From Macquaria australasica (taxonomy: Eukaryota > Chordata > Actinopteri > Centrarchiformes > Percichthyidae), in NCBI GenBank assembly GCA_005408345.1, contig SEMN01000332.1, positions 496,001 to 560,000 of the forward strand: a stretch of DNA of 64,000 nt, given 5' to 3'. Under the pieces are notes generated by a model, which worked only from the letters and a program-made list of their open reading frames with translations, was not told the origin of the DNA and searched no databases. Below are positions 1 to 13,937 of the stretch, piece by piece; the stretch's first letter is position 1; the number at the start of each line of letters is the position of its first letter. Made by a program: the position numbers and the translations under genes.

Positions 1-263
1 TAACTTTTCACACACCAGATTTAAAGAAAAAAAAAAACAAATCTTGTCATTGAACTGTAATAAGTGAAACATTGTCAGCCACTCTAGGTCTGTCTAAATT
101 GAATTGTAATTTAAGAAGGAAACTTGCTTCTCCTAGTACTTATTTTGTACTTTTTCTTTATTTTTTATGTGGTATAGTATAATTAAATTTATGAATGTGA
201 GTCGGAATACTTTCTGCTAGTAATGTTTTTTGAGATGCTGTATAACATTGTAACTGCTTCTAA

Positions 264-1179
<916 letters not shown>

Positions 1180-1212
1180 TTTGTGTCTTTGTTTTCCATG
1201 CAATCAAACACA

Positions 1213-1218
1213 AATAAA
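1213..1218 (+). terminator. rpl18: rpl18 polyadenylation signal
   Basis: Canonical AATAAA 34 bases after the rpl18 stop, followed by a TG/T-rich stretch (about 1235-1258), the expected cleavage/downstream element layout. Confidence 0.85.
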
Positions 1219-1395
1219 AGATCGACTGTACAAAATGAGTTGTCTTTTGTGTTTTTATTGAAGATGACATGCGGGTTAAGATCACAGGAGATGACTGGGA
1301 TATATAGCTGAAACAAATCCATTTACAACTTTGTTCCATGCTTGCATCCCTTTATATTTCCATTTACATCCCTCACTGGGGTTTTAACATGACTC

Positions 1396-1403
1396 TGACG
1401 TCA
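1396..1403. promoter_or_regulatory. Palindromic CRE in the inferred sphk2 promoter
   Basis: A perfect TGACGTCA (cAMP-response element consensus, CREB/ATF family) lies about 180 bases after the rpl18 poly(A) signal and just upstream of the presumed sphk2 first exon. Two inverted CCAAT boxes (ATTGG at 1481-1485 and 1524-1528, 43 bases apart) and an ETS-like cacttcctg near 1573 follow. Together they mark 1390-1640 as a promoter. This is sequence-motif inference only. Confidence 0.5.
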
Positions 1404-1559
1404 CGAATCTTTTGATCAGCATTGATACGAGTCGGCCAGGAGAAAAAATGACTTGGCCAGGAAGTGGTGGTCTGTCAATGATTGGAGAATGTCGGTGGGT
1501 GTTGCAATGTTTTCCTTATCGCCATTGGATTTCCTCTCCGCCGCTCAAAGCTGCTGCTG

Positions 1560-1644
1560 CTGCGTCTTCAGGCACTTCCTGCACCGAGGACGGCACAGTT
1601 TTCAGGGCAAGCGACCATCGGTGTGAGAGGGGAGACGAGATGAG
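1560..1644 (+). other. sphk2: Inferred sphk2 5' non-coding exon (left end uncertain)
   Basis: The stretch ends in a strong donor, gatgag|gtaagg, at 1644/1645, downstream of CRE/CCAAT motifs. The next plausible acceptor on the strand is tgaattcag at 4542, which opens the exon carrying the sphk2 start codon. A second possible alternative first exon ends at ttgcaa|gtaagt near 2180; it contains an ATG at 2163 that would run into a stop after splicing, so it would only be a short upstream ORF. The transcription start was placed by eye. Confidence 0.45.
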
Positions 1645-4542
1645 GTAAGGGGTCTTTCGCTTTGATATACTATATTTAAACTCGGTTCTTCCTAACCCGG
1701 TACTGGGAAAATTATTACTCCTGAAAGTGACCAGTTTTCGCGTTGGTCCGCTTGATGGACTCGAATCATAACGCCCGTTAGCTAACGTTGCCTTCTACTG
1801 TTACCTGCGCTAACTTGGGTACCTCTTTAAACCAAGCAATAAATTGGCCGTAAAATCTCAAACGCGAGCTTTTCAGTGTACCCATGGTGACGCCTGGTAT
1901 TTTTCAAGAGAGTAAAGTTTTAGTGGTGTAGAAAGTTTGCTCGAACTTGGGTTAAACGTTGGGTAATGAACTGCTAACCGCTGCTAACTGACAACGCTGT
2001 GTTGCGCTCGTCTGGCAGCAGTTTACACTAGCTACTGTAGTCACAACATTAGCTAGCGTTTGCCGTCTCCTTGGTTTAACGTGAGGATTCGTGCCCGGAG
2101 TACAACCTAAAACGGTTTCTGCTTCTAGACGATCTTTTCAAACACTGCAACATTCGTGAAAATGGCTCTTCAGCTTGCAAGTAAGTCAGCCGGCTAGCCG
2201 ACGTTAGGTTGGACGACATCGGTAAAGTTTAACGGTCAACGCTTTTACTTTAGGTCATCGGGGTCATTAGAAAAGCTGTTAACGCTGCTCTCAAGTGTGT
2301 CGCCGTGGTCTTGGTATGGGAATGCTCTTGATGAGTTCAAGGTATAATCTAAAGGAAACTTGCCCAAAATACCCCCGAAGTCACTCAACAACAGCCTCAT
2401 TGTGTGGGAGACAAAATTAGCCCTCTGACATTATTTCTGGGTGTCCCCGCCCTGCATTTCAAGGACGTAAGGTGCAACAATGGGCATCGGTGAGGTCCTT
2501 TTTGTGTGTGCTGTTTTATCAAGACAGGGCATCAGCCAAGTATTGATTTTGTCTGCACCACAGCTTGCATAAGGTTTCCTGTCTGTAATAAAACTTGAAA
2601 GAAAGATGTGACCAGTTTATTAATTTAGTGTTTACCGAAGCCCCATGGTCATAGTCCAGTAATTGTACTTCGACCCACTAAAGTCTAATTAATTGGACCC
2701 TGCTGATTTGGAGCTTTAACATTACTGTAACCTGTCATCTATATAGATAAAAATAATATAATAAATGGAACTTTATTGTGATTTTATTATATACAGGGAG
2801 ACCTTTTCAGAAATCATATAACGAGTCAAAATCATTTTCCAAGATATGTAGAGATGTTAAGTTTATGAAACGAGTCCCAAACTTGTTTTAACAGACAATG
2901 TGTTTCTCATTATGAACCTATTTCTTAATTGGGAAATTTTTAAGATTGTTTCATACTAATGCGTATTGCAAAACCTCTAAAATCCAGTACCATTTAGGTC
3001 AGCAATTTGCAAAATCTCAATCCTATTGGGGGGAAAAAAACAGTGAAAGAAACACTGTTTCCCCAAATCCTGTTAGACAAAAGCCCTAAACATGAAATTC
3101 CAACCAGATGTGGTCACTCTCATGCAATGTTTCATCTTAAGTAATGTGGTGTCTCAGCAAGGCCTTTGAGGATGTGTGACTGTGAGTCATGTGCAAACAT
3201 GCACCTATGGTCAAGGGGCATGGTGGGTCATGGTATTGCTTCACCCTGTAACCGTAATCTCTTCCTCTTGTCATGACAGTTCTTCTCTGTGCTTGTTCTT
3301 CTCTAATTGTGAAAATGTGAGGAATATTCACCTTTGCACAGTGAAATCCCAGGTGAATTAGAGGCACAATTTATTTAGTTTAGTGTGCTTCCTTCTTGAA
3401 TGTCAATCTTTTATCCATCTACTCTAAAATCCATCTTATAGGTGGATCACCCATACATTAAAATTCTGCCATTGTTTTCTCCACTTCCACAACTGACTGT
3501 TGCCCTCCTCTCCACCTTTGTCATCGCTCAGGAACAAAGATCTTTGGGAGGGAACGTGAGGCTTGACTCAAGGAAGTTACCATGACATAAACTAAGGACC
3601 CACCTGGAACTGTCTCCTTGTTTGTCTTTTGTTTTGTTTCTGTTTTTATTTTTTTCATTGTCTAATCTCCACCTGTTTTACCTAGTGTTCACCCTCTTCT
3701 TGTGGAGAACAGACAATGAAGTAATGCAGGAGTATTTGTTTGGATGAAACTTTAATGTATCACACTACTGTCTAGAGGACTGGCCTAGTCACTCCTCTTG
3801 TCCGCCTCCTATATATCACTGAGATTAAAGATAGCAATAGAGGTATCAAAGGTCTTGAAAAAGCTTGCACTTATCATATCTTTGTGGCATTAATTACATT
3901 TCGGCCAGCACTTACCATGCACCATACTCTGCAGAATTCTTTACTCGTGCGTTAATTTAATTTAATTGTTGTAGCCTCCTTGTCTAAACAAGGTGTGTTT
4001 GTTTGTCTTATTCATACTTAATCTATCATTTTTTTTCAATGCAACTAAGAGTTTCAGTTTTGTCCTTTTGTGTAATTATTTAAAGATGTGTTGTTAATGT
4101 TGAATAGCTGCTGAGCTGCCTTGTGTTTTTATCACAGTAGGTGGCTTTAAGTTGTAATGTAAACTTTTTTTTTTTTTTACTTATGCAATCTTTGTGAAGA
4201 ACACTTTTGTTTAAATGACTGATCTTGTAGTGGAGAATATACATTTTTAAGTCCTGTTGTCTTTGAATATGTTCATGTATTGCTTTTCCACTTCTCCACT
4301 GGCAGTAAACTGTAGAAGCTGACAGCTCTTCAGATCAAACTGTGATGGGAGCTTTATAACTGTGACGCACAGACTGGTCATTAGCAGTTCCCATTTTCAC
4401 TGGATTAATACTCAAAACAGAAGAACCTTTAAGCTGGTAGAAGTTAATTTTTCTTCTAAAATGAAGGCATACTTATGAAATGGACAGACGGGAACAAAAA
4501 TTCAGAGCTGATTTTTTTTGTGACTTTGTCTCTTGAATTCAG
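1645..4542 (+). other. sphk2 first intron (inferred), no gene seen
   Basis: About 2.9 kb without convincing coding sequence on either strand. The first 500 bases are GC-richer with GTTAGC/GCTAGC words common around fish promoters; the remainder is AT-rich. Small ORFs here lack homology I recognise. Confidence 0.5.
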
Positions 4543-4733
4543 GCACTGAAGAGGGGGAATGATTTTGAGGCAATTTCAGGGATAAAGTTCTCAGACTGTC
4601 TTTCAGATACATTTTGATTTTCCCTGCAAATCTTGAAGAGCTGCCAAATTCCAATCTTCAAGCCTCTAACTGTAGAAGATACTTGTTAGAGTGACCTTTT
4701 TCCTGATAAACCGTGTCCACGTCAGCAGCGAGG

Positions 4734-7700
4734 ATGCGATCTCCAGAACCTTCTTCACCTTCCACAGCAGAAGCCCTTCTTCATGGCCAGTTTGCCAGTT
4801 GGGGATCAGGCAGCAACAGCAACAATAACAGCTGCCCCAACAGCCCTGGTGGTCCAGGGGGACTCTCCCCCGCTGCCTCTCCTACTCCAGCTCCGGCCTC
4901 CAACTATGCCTTGACTCTCACCCACACCCACATACATATCCAGCGTCTGTCACCACGGCTGGGGAAGGAAGCCCGTCTCCTGCTGCCTTTATCAGAGCTA
5001 GTGGGGTGCAGCTGCCCTCGTGCCCCTGCGCCCCCTCTCCTGGTGCTGTACTGGTACCCGCCAGGCAAACGACGCAAAGGGGTGTCTCGGCGCAGGCAGG
5101 TGAGGGCCTACCTGGCAGAAAGCAGGCCTGACGCTGAGAGGTGGTCGGCTGCTGTGCAGTGTCTACTCAGAGGTGTGACCGTCACTGCTGACACAGGTGA
5201 GTGTGTGTCTGCTTGTCCAGGTTGGGTGATGGTTGGTAGATGGTTTTACATGTTACAGGACCATACTGGCGATTGTAGTAGCTCGTTAATTGGACTGTTG
5301 CAGCAGTTGATGAAATTGCAGACACTCATAACTTTTTAAATAGGCAATACGTGAACACTTTGAGTTTTGTTACTCAGAATTTCCCGGATCGTAAAGTTCG
5401 CTCTCAATGTTTACAGCAAATAATAGTGTGATTTACTTTGGCTGACCTGACCTGTTTACTGCATGAACCACACAATGTTGCCACCTTGATTTATGCCTCC
5501 TTTGTAAATGCTTGCTAAGTATAGCTTAATGTCACAGTGACCCGAGACCTTTCTGTATGTACAGCACACACATTTTGTCACCGAGTACACTAATGGTACC
5601 AGGTGTAGTTAAGCATTTTAGGGGTTATGTAGGAAAAAAACAAAGATTAACACTAATACACCCTAAGAGGCTGTGAGTATTTAGTTTGGATTATTTTTGT
5701 TTGTTTCCCATAACTACATATTTTTCTTGAGTTTATTTGTCTAATACTTCCCTTATCTGTCCTGCACATGGTCTGTATCATTCAGTGTCAAATGTAGAGA
5801 CAAAGAGGGTGGGGCTGCTGCAGCTTGCCACCCTTTCTCATGCATTCTATCCCCCAGCCTCAATAATCAGACAGCAAGGCCCCGCTCAGTGTTTACTTTC
5901 ACTGTATATGCGTGTGTGTGTGTTATCTCTTTTCTCACCATTAACTCACACACTTCACCAGCATCTCCCATCTTTTCCTGTCTCCTTCCTCTTCTTTAGA
6001 CTTAATCTTTAACCCTTAATTCTCTTTAACCTCTCAGTCATTTGTTTTTCTCAGTCTTTATCTATCACATCACTGTCTCCTTCCCCCAACAGTGATAAAG
6101 CTGCCATTCATTTTTCCCATTCCTTTGTCCCTTGTCTGCTCCTGCCTCATTCATACTCTGTTGCAGTTCACCCTGTTATTCTCAGTTTTGTCAGCCTTCT
6201 GTTTGACACCTAGTTTGTGTTCCACTTTGCTCACCTTGCCTCCATTCTTTCACATCTCCCTGTTACAGTTCTCTTACTATGTACATTATCGCTCTGGTTA
6301 GTTGGGTTTTCTGTTGATTTGCATTAGTGTAGTTTGTTGCATAATCCAGGATTATCTGCGAGTGCAGTCATTTCATCTCCTTCCCTGCAGCACTAGCATC
6401 CAACTATTCTATACCGTACTAAATCTTTGATGGATTTTCAGAAGCTTTTTATTTATTCTCGCTTCAAACCTGGGCTGATGATAGAGTAGAGCAGAGGAGT
6501 AGAGTGTCTCAGTTTTCTTGCCTCTGGGCCCCAGTTGGACAGGCAATAAATCATTTGCCTCTGTACACAGCTGTTTTGTTTTTCCACCTTATTTTGTTTA
6601 ATTTATAAATTCAGAATGGTGCATGTGTTCTTTGATGTGTATCTGAACAGACAGCGTTGTGCAGTGTGAAGTAGATCCTGTGAGGTGAAATAAAAGAGGC
6701 TCAAATGGTTGAAAGCACTCAAAGTCCAGGGTTGGGCAACACTGTAATGACAGCTCCCAGTTGGCTTGCTTTAAAATGCAGCGAACCTCCAGTTCCTTTC
6801 TTTGTTTTGGACAAAAACTGTGAGTTATAACTTATTCATGCACTCCCTTCTTTTTCATACAGAATTTTCAAGAAGTCTGCTACCTCGTCCCAGACGACTA
6901 CTGTTATTGGTCAATCCTTTCAGTGGGAGAGGCCAGGCGATGCAGTGGTGTCAGACCCACATCCTGCCAATGATCAGAGAGGCCAACATCAGCTACAACC
7001 TTATACAGACAGGTAACACACAAAGGGCAAAGGCAGCCTCATGACGCAGACAATACCTTTACATAAAACATACATGTATAACAGGTATTAACATAATTCA
7101 TCTGTCTCAGAGCGTCAGAACCATGCCAGAGAGCTTATCAGAGAGATATTGCTCCCAGAGTGGGATGGCATCATCATTGTTTCTGGAGATGGCCTGCTGC
7201 ATGAGGTGTGTAATGCTTTTGTTGGAGGGCCAAGCATGATGGAATTTAGGGGTATGTTCAAGAGGGAAATATATATACCGATGTGATTTTCCTGAATTTT
7301 CTGTGTTGTGTTGCTGTAGGTGATTAATGGGCTGATGGAGCGTCCTGACTGGGAACAAGCAATAAAAACACCCATCGGCATTCTGCCCTGTGGCTCCGGG
7401 AATGCACTGGCTGGCTCCATCAACCACAATGCAGGGTAAGCATGTATCTCATTCATATCTGTAAAGATGAGAACTGTGTGTCCTTTTCCGCTGAATCTTT
7501 AAAAGTGTGGAACTAGACAAACACTCAGCTGTGTGCACACAAGAAGTGGTAATTAAGGTCTTATTTATATCATGTCTCTTCTCTTCTGCATTTTCTTCTT
7601 AGCTTGGATCCTGTTTGCTGATAATCTGTCTCATATTACACATTTGACATGCCATCTCGCAAAAGAGTTGTTTGTGTGTTCTGTTTCCAATGCCAAAAGG

Positions 7701-10380
7701 TTACTCTTATCAACTAGAACAAACTAGCCTAAATAGAGGTTCAGAGATCATGGATGTGTCGATTTATTCGATTTTAATGGCAAGTCCCAAGTTGTTGTGT
7801 CTTATCTTTGAACAAAAGAGCACAATGTTGCTATTTCTGTTGTCACCTGGTTATCTAGATGTAGACATCTCTGAATAGTGGAAGGACACTCTATTGATCT
7901 GTCTTTCGTACAGTTCTCTTCTTATCTGTACTGACTGGAGGTGGTGGTGTCTTTTTTACATCTCCCTCAGGTATGACATGTGCCTTCGAGAGCCCCTCCT
8001 TTTGAACTGCTGCTTTTTGCTCTGTCGAGGCGGTGTCCGACCCATGGACGTGGTCTCTGTTACAACAAGCCCTTCTCCCTCCAACAACAGTCGTACTGCA
8101 GCACCCAGGAGACTGTTTTCCTTCCTTTCTGTTGCCTGGGGCTTTGTGTCTGATGTGGACATTGAGAGTGAGAGGTGGGTGTGTAATTGCTTATACTGGT
8201 AAAACATCCATTGTTGGCTTTGTTCATCTAAGTCTAATTCTCCTGCGACATCACTTAGTTTCATTACAAAAGATTGCTTTACTTGACATTTTTCCATATT
8301 CCAGGTATCGTGGTCTGGGCTCAGCTCGCTTCACCCTGGGCACCCTGGTGCGCATAGCTTCTCTTCGATCCTACAAGGGTCGTCTGTCCTACCTGCCTCC
8401 CTCTATGTGCACCACATCACCCAATGCCACACCTCCTCCGCCAAGAAGACCCCTCTCCCGCAGTATCACAGAAGGCCTGGAGGGCTTCTGCCGAACGCCC
8501 ATCCATCGCACCTGCTCTGACATGGGCATCAGCGAACAGAGGAGCCTGCGTAGGGGTGAGGGAGAGAGGGAAAAAGAGGAGAGGCAGAGAGAAAGGGAGA
8601 GGAGGAGGGAGAGGGCTAGGGGAGGAGGAACTGGAGTGGTGAGGGCAAGCAGCCTGGCGGAGGACAGAGAGAGGGAACAGGAGGGGGAGGTGGAGATGGA
8701 AGCAGTGGAGGAGAGGTCAGGGACATGTTCGGAGAGATCGGGGACGAGTTCAGAATCAAATGAAAGGGATGAATGCAGTATGAGGAGGGTAGAAAGATTG
8801 GCGGGGATCAAGGATGAAAGGGAAGATGAGGGAAGATTAGAGCATGACTCCAGTGAGATGAAGGAGGAGGATAGGGGGAAGGATGGGGAAGGCAGTGGCG
8901 GTTCTGTAGAGGGGGAGGAAGTGTTGCATGCAAGAGTGCTGGGAGAGAGCTGTGAGCTAGACATGGGACGAGAGGCAGATGAAGAGCCAGAGGGTTGCTG
9001 CCTTCCGGAAGCCAGACAGGCACTAAGAAAGAATTCAGCCCCTTCAAGCCAGATAGCCAGCGCTCTCTTCAACCAGCCTCTCAGTCAGGAGGCTGATGCA
9101 GACTCTGGCACTTCATACGGGGTAGAGGACATGGATCTGAATGGAACCTACTACCAGAAAGAACCCTACCAACTGGACGTTGCTCGTGAGCGAGCTCTAA
9201 CCATCTCCTCTCCCTTTCGTCACTCTCCCTTCTCTTACAAGCCCAAAGCCCTGGACCAAAACCAGAACGCCTCCCGGCCGAGGCCCCTCTCCCTCCTCCA
9301 GCACTCTCACTCAAACTCCCTCCCCCCTAAACTCCCCTCCCTCTCCCTGTCTCTTTCTCCCACACCCCCATCTTCCCCTTCATGTGCCTCTCCACACTCC
9401 TCATCCTACCTCGTCCCCCGTCCTAACACCCCAAATTCCACCTCGCCCTCACCCTCTCTACGCACACCGTCCTCATCTTTTAACTTTGACATTGCTGAGC
9501 CAGCAGGACCCCAAAAGAACCGTCCTTTCGTCTCACTGCCTTTAAATCTCCCTAGGGATGACTTGTTACCCCCCCTCGACCAACCCCTTCCCACCAGAGA
9601 CTGGGTCACCATTGAAGGGGATTTTGTCCTGGTCCTGGCCCTTTATCAGACCCACCTCGGGGCTGATCTATATGCTGCACCCCAGGCCAGGTTTGACGAT
9701 GGGCTGATCCACCTCACATTTGTGCGGGCAGGCATATCCAGAGCCACTTTGCTGAGACTGTTCTTTGCCATGGAAAGAGGAACCCACCACTCCGTCAGCT
9801 CGCCGTATGTGAGCCATGTTACCTGCAGGGCCTTCAGGCTGCAGCCTCTGTCTACACGGGGGACACTCACTGTGGATGGAGAACTAGTGCCCTATGGGCC
9901 ACTTCAGGCGCAGGTCAGAAAGAGGAAAAATGGTGCTTTGTACTGAATGTAATTGTCATGGAGTGCTGTAATCTGAGTGTAATAACTGTAGGTGATTGGA
10001 TAGGGACACTTAAGTTAGGGTTTTTGATTCCCTCTAGATCCACTCATACATAAAGCACATGCTCATGTAACTGTAATAGGCTTTGTAGTGCTGTGCCAGG
10101 TATTAGCAGCTATTTGTATTTTATAAGCTGTTAATGATTGATTGTTAATCATTCACATGGTTGACAATGACACATGATTATTTTTTTGTGTTGTGTCTTT
10201 AGCAGATGTACCGTATGCCTCTACAGTACTAAGTAGTATTAATGTTGTGGAGTTATGTTGATGAGTTACTGTGAGACTTATCGTTGGTAATACATTTTTT
10301 TTCTCAATATTTCCCAGGTTCATCCTTCTATGGCTCGTCTCATCGTTGGTGACCCGGAAGTGAAGATTACCAGATTCTAA
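4734..10380 (+). CDS. sphk2: Sphingosine kinase 2, complete coding region in seven exons
   Basis: Phosphorylates sphingosine to sphingosine-1-phosphate with ATP. Coding exons: 4734-5196, 6863-7012, 7111-7205, 7320-7435, 7971-8174, 8305-9913, 10318-10380; 2700 nt, 899 residues. The first in-frame ATG is 4734 (TGA TAA lie in frame just upstream) and aligns with the short human SPHK2 start. A basic segment GKRRKGVSRRR in exon 1 matches the SPHK2 nuclear-localisation region. The diacylglycerol-kinase-type catalytic core follows: VNPFSGRG near residues 171-178, SGDGLLHE at 229-236, then GILPCGSGNALAGS. FSFLSVAWGFVSDVDIESER and GSARFTLGTL are near identical to human SPHK2. The large exon holds a long Glu/Arg- and Ser/Pro-rich insert before the C-terminal lobe resumes at DWVTIEGDFVLVLAL. 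The protein is about 250 residues longer than human. The last exon reads VHPSMARLIV, matching the family's QAQMHPGI end, so the open frame running to 9946 is intron read-through. Confidence 0.95.
8550..8935 (+). repeat. sphk2: Purine-rich low-complexity coding tract within sphk2
   Basis: About 390 bases dominated by GAG/AGG/GGA on the + strand, within the large sphk2 exon. In frame it encodes an Arg/Glu-rich then acidic segment (for example EGEREKEERQRERERRRE). It lies in the variable linker between the two halves of the catalytic domain, a region that is Pro/Ser-rich in human SPHK2. The composition suggests expansion by replication slippage. Confidence 0.75.
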
Positions 10381-12705
10381 TCAGGGGTTGGTTATGGCTT
10401 GGATTATGTAATCTCTGTTGTCATCTAAAAGGGGGGGAGTATCTGAGAGACTTAGAATAGCCTGGATTGCAGAAACTGCTTTTCTAGGGTTTAATGAAAG
10501 GGATAACCCACCGAGCCACGCATCATTGGAGCATGACTGCAGGGATTCATAGCGAATTTGAAAATGGATGAAAAATGCGCCTCATTGCACAGCTGTTGGT
10601 TTACGCTCCGCGTACCCTGAGAAGCATGGAAACTGCACAGCCTGGGATAATAAGAGGGAAGAACAATCGAATGTTTATGGAATTTTTTGTGCAGATAGTG
10701 CATGTGTTGGATGTATACATAGTAGTATGCATGCAGAGAAGCACTACCTGATTGTTGCCTTTCAATGGGATGAAAAGAAATCAGCAGAGTTGTTCTTAAA
10801 CATGAAATGCTATAAAAATACATTGAGATTCACTTCCCCACCTCAACACCCTCCATCTTCACCCAAAGTCCAAGTGTTTGAGTATAAAACTTCATCCCTG
10901 AAAGGAATGCCTTATCTGACACTGGACAGTACAGTTGTACCTTTGCCCTTTCTTACTTATATAAGAAACACAAATCTTCTTAATCTGTCAGAGTGTCCAT
11001 CCACTACGTAAAAACAACATACAGGTAGACCACCTACCTACTGTTTGAGCGCCCTACTCTCCACTGTTTTAAGCACCAGTGGAGAAAAATGTGGATAAGT
11101 GTACACTTTAATGACCAATTTGTTCAATCAGGTGACTCAACATAGAGCAGCAAGATCAAGCTTTTCAGGGTCATGACATTAGTAAGAGCAATGGAACCGT
11201 TGAATGGTGACCATTACTGACATTTTTACATAATCTGCCCGTTTTTCTTAACCAGTGGATGCACGATGATGATGTCAGTAATATCAGATTTTGCAACATA
11301 TTGAACATAAAAATGTCTGAACAGAGCAAGCGTCTTTGTCAGTGGTGTTCATTTTCAAGTGTTTCAGAATCACACATCACATTAGCCCTCAGCACTATTT
11401 TATGTCTAGAATATATCACGATCTCTGAGTAATCATCTGTGGAAGCGTAGAGACATTACATGCCTCTGTTGAGTTGTAAGTAGTGCATTTATTTTGCACA
11501 ATAACGAGTTGAAGCAGCAAAGAAAATCACAACACTAGAATCATAATAACTTTTAGATACATCTACAGAGTAACATAATCAGATGTTCTAGAAATGGATG
11601 CACTAGTATTAATAGCCTAGTCCAGATACTATAATAAAATAATAGATCACATTACATTCATAGGCTGAAATAAATTAAATGTCTCAATTTGAACACTCAT
11701 AGCTTTTGAAAGGTAGAACTGATGGATTACAAAATCATTTAGACACTTTAAAATCCTTCTGTAGAGACAAACAAGGGCACAACACTAAAATCCAGCAGCC
11801 CTGCGTTGTCACATCAGACTTTTGATCAAGAGATAAATCCAACAGCGGGAAAACAACTTTCACTGTGAGAAATTATCTCAATCTGTTGAAGTAAGTGATA
11901 GATTGAGTTTTAAAATTTGAAATATCTTGAGAACTTTAGTACTTCCAAATGATGATGTGCTCCATAGTGAAATCAAACGGCAGACCTTGGAGCCCTACTA
12001 GGACTTGGTGTGTTATATAAATTAATTTTTAAAATGTTATAATAAAAACTGCTGATATACTTGGTCTGGACGAAGGATAAATCATTAGCATGTGCAGTGT
12101 ATCAATCAATAAGATCATGTGCCGACTGCTTGGGTCATCATCTGCATACTGTATTTCTTGGTCATGCCTGGACAAATTAATGCCTTTGTATAATAAGCCT
12201 GTAAAGTTGTGGCTGTTGATCATGAACTGTTGAAACCTGACTGCAGAAAATGGAGTAAAACTCTTTGCTTACCAGGCTATTATTTTCCTTCTTGTTTTTT
12301 TTCTTCCTTTGAGCGCACAATGCAGCTAGTCTACCACAATTACACTGTGCTTACACAGCTACAGAATGTGAATACAACATTTTAAGTCTAGGCTTGTAAC
12401 AGTACCAAATAGAAGAATTTATATACACTTTGAATGGAGTTTTTGCCAAAAATGTTTACTCTTGATGTTTAAGAGACTAATTATGACAGTTTACCTTTAC
12501 CATAGCTCAGACCATGGTGTTATTGACCAATTTGATGTGACTGTTGGGGTTAATCCCCTCAATTGATAATGCCATTAAGATTTCTGTAGTGGACTGCCTG
12601 TTAATGAAATTGTAATTATTACTAAAAATATGAAAATATATACATATACAATGTACAGTTAATAGTTATATATGGTTTTGAATAAATGTAACTTGACAAG
12701 TTTGT
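10381..12705 (+). other. sphk2: sphk2 3' untranslated region
   Basis: About 2.3 kb of AT-rich sequence follows the sphk2 stop, up to an AATAAA at 12681-12686. Several ATTTA words and short ORFs occur (one of 147 codons at 10568-11011), but none resembles a known protein. The end of the transcript is inferred from the poly(A) signal; further AATAAA hexamers near 12888 and 13643 could extend it. Confidence 0.55.
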
Positions 12706-13335
12706 CTGAAGCAAATCTACTGTACTTTTGTCACACCAATGTGTCTTCTCATTTATATAAAATAGAAGTGTTCATGTGATATCAAGAGTGGGAAGTAGCT
12801 TTTATCAGCAGCGTTCTTGTGATATCTAATGGCATTGTTTAAACTACTGCCTATAGATTAATTCCTCTCAATCACAGTATACTAATAAACAAAGGACATA
12901 AATAACTAAAACAGTTCTAGTGAATCGTTCCCTCAGGCTTTTCCTTCTTCACGTAAGCAGTTTTACTGTCTCACTCTTGTAAATTACAGACTTTACAGAA
13001 ATTCGTTTTGTATATGTATGCCATTTGGACAAAGCTTTTAACCAAAGGAGTTAATACGTTTTAGGTTCCACAGCCCAAGAGGAAGTCAAACCCCTGACCA
13101 AGGCTGTGCACCAGGCTCTACATATGTTCTCCTTGAAAGCAGTAAGAAAGTACAAAACAAATATACAGTAGTCGCGTAGATGTGCTCTCATCTACTGTAT
13201 CACCATTTAGGGAACTTTACTAGTGATGTAGGTCCAGTATTAAGAAACAATACAGTAATCTAGATTGGTCAGTAGTAGTTAAGTATCACACGATCTTCCT
13301 CAGCAGGTAGAGTTGCTCAGTTGTCATAGAACATT

Positions 13336-13434
13336 GCAGATACAATCAAAAGCTCCAGGACAGCTACTAAATGGACCTGCAGGTGAGATTATATTGTCAA
13401 CGGCTGTTTCCAAGTTCAAGAATGAACTTTCAGT
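13336..13434 (-). repeat. Single-arm relative of the 28-kb foldback element
   Basis: Read on the minus strand, this is one arm (gaacttggaaacagccgttg and flanks) followed by the loop core (tccatttagtagctgtcc, then gagcttttgat). It matches the left arm plus loop of the inverted repeat at 28015-28159. It lies between the sphk2 3' end and the cyth2 promoter. Confidence 0.6.
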
Positions 13435-13868
13435 CTCCACTTTTGAGCCAACATGGATGACAAATCCTTAAAGTGCTCAGAAAAATTAAAATCTACACAT
13501 CTACCATCCCATGAACTGAGCAAAATCATGCATGTCTCACTTTCCTTTTGGACCTTTGTATTTCATGTCTTTGCAATAAATAGCCGCACTCTAAAATGGC
13601 TATTTTTACATATACTACAAAATCGAATTTTGTAAAAGATAAATAAAATGTCTTTATCTTTATTAAAATATCCTCTTAGTGCCCCTTAAGAGAGATGTGC
13701 AGCTACCTGGAAACATTCAGATATTCCAGAGTATTTCTTACAAAATGTAAGTTTACAGTGAAAATGTAGGCTATTTAAAAATCTGTACCCCTCTACCTCC
13801 AAGTGAAATAATATATGAATAAAGTATAATGAAATACATCAATTACACTTACCTATAACTGTTTAACC

Positions 13869-13869
<1 letters not shown>

Positions 13870-13937
<68 letters not shown>
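13870..13937. repeat. (TA)n microsatellite
   Basis: About 65 bases of nearly pure AT dinucleotide repeat with two CA interruptions, in the sphk2-cyth2 intergenic region. Nothing else is recognisable from 12706 to about 14040 except the single-arm repeat. Confidence 0.95.

Noticed and set aside
4713..4733. GTG start for sphk2 seven codons upstream
   Set aside because: Vertebrate initiation at GTG is unlikely; ATG 4734 aligns with the short human SPHK2 start.
8389..9072. 227-codon antisense ORF
   Set aside because: Shadow of the purine-rich sphk2 exon (Ser/Leu/Pro-rich because it is the complement of Glu/Arg codons); no homology or independent start context.
8033..9946. A single 637-codon ORF read as an intronless gene
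   Set aside because: It is the large sphk2 exon with intron sequence in frame at both ends (8175-8304 upstream and 9914-9946 downstream). The spliced version restores family homology on both sides.
10568..11011. 147-codon ORF after sphk2
   Set aside because: Lies in the sphk2 3' UTR, lacks recognisable similarity and has ordinary AT-rich composition.
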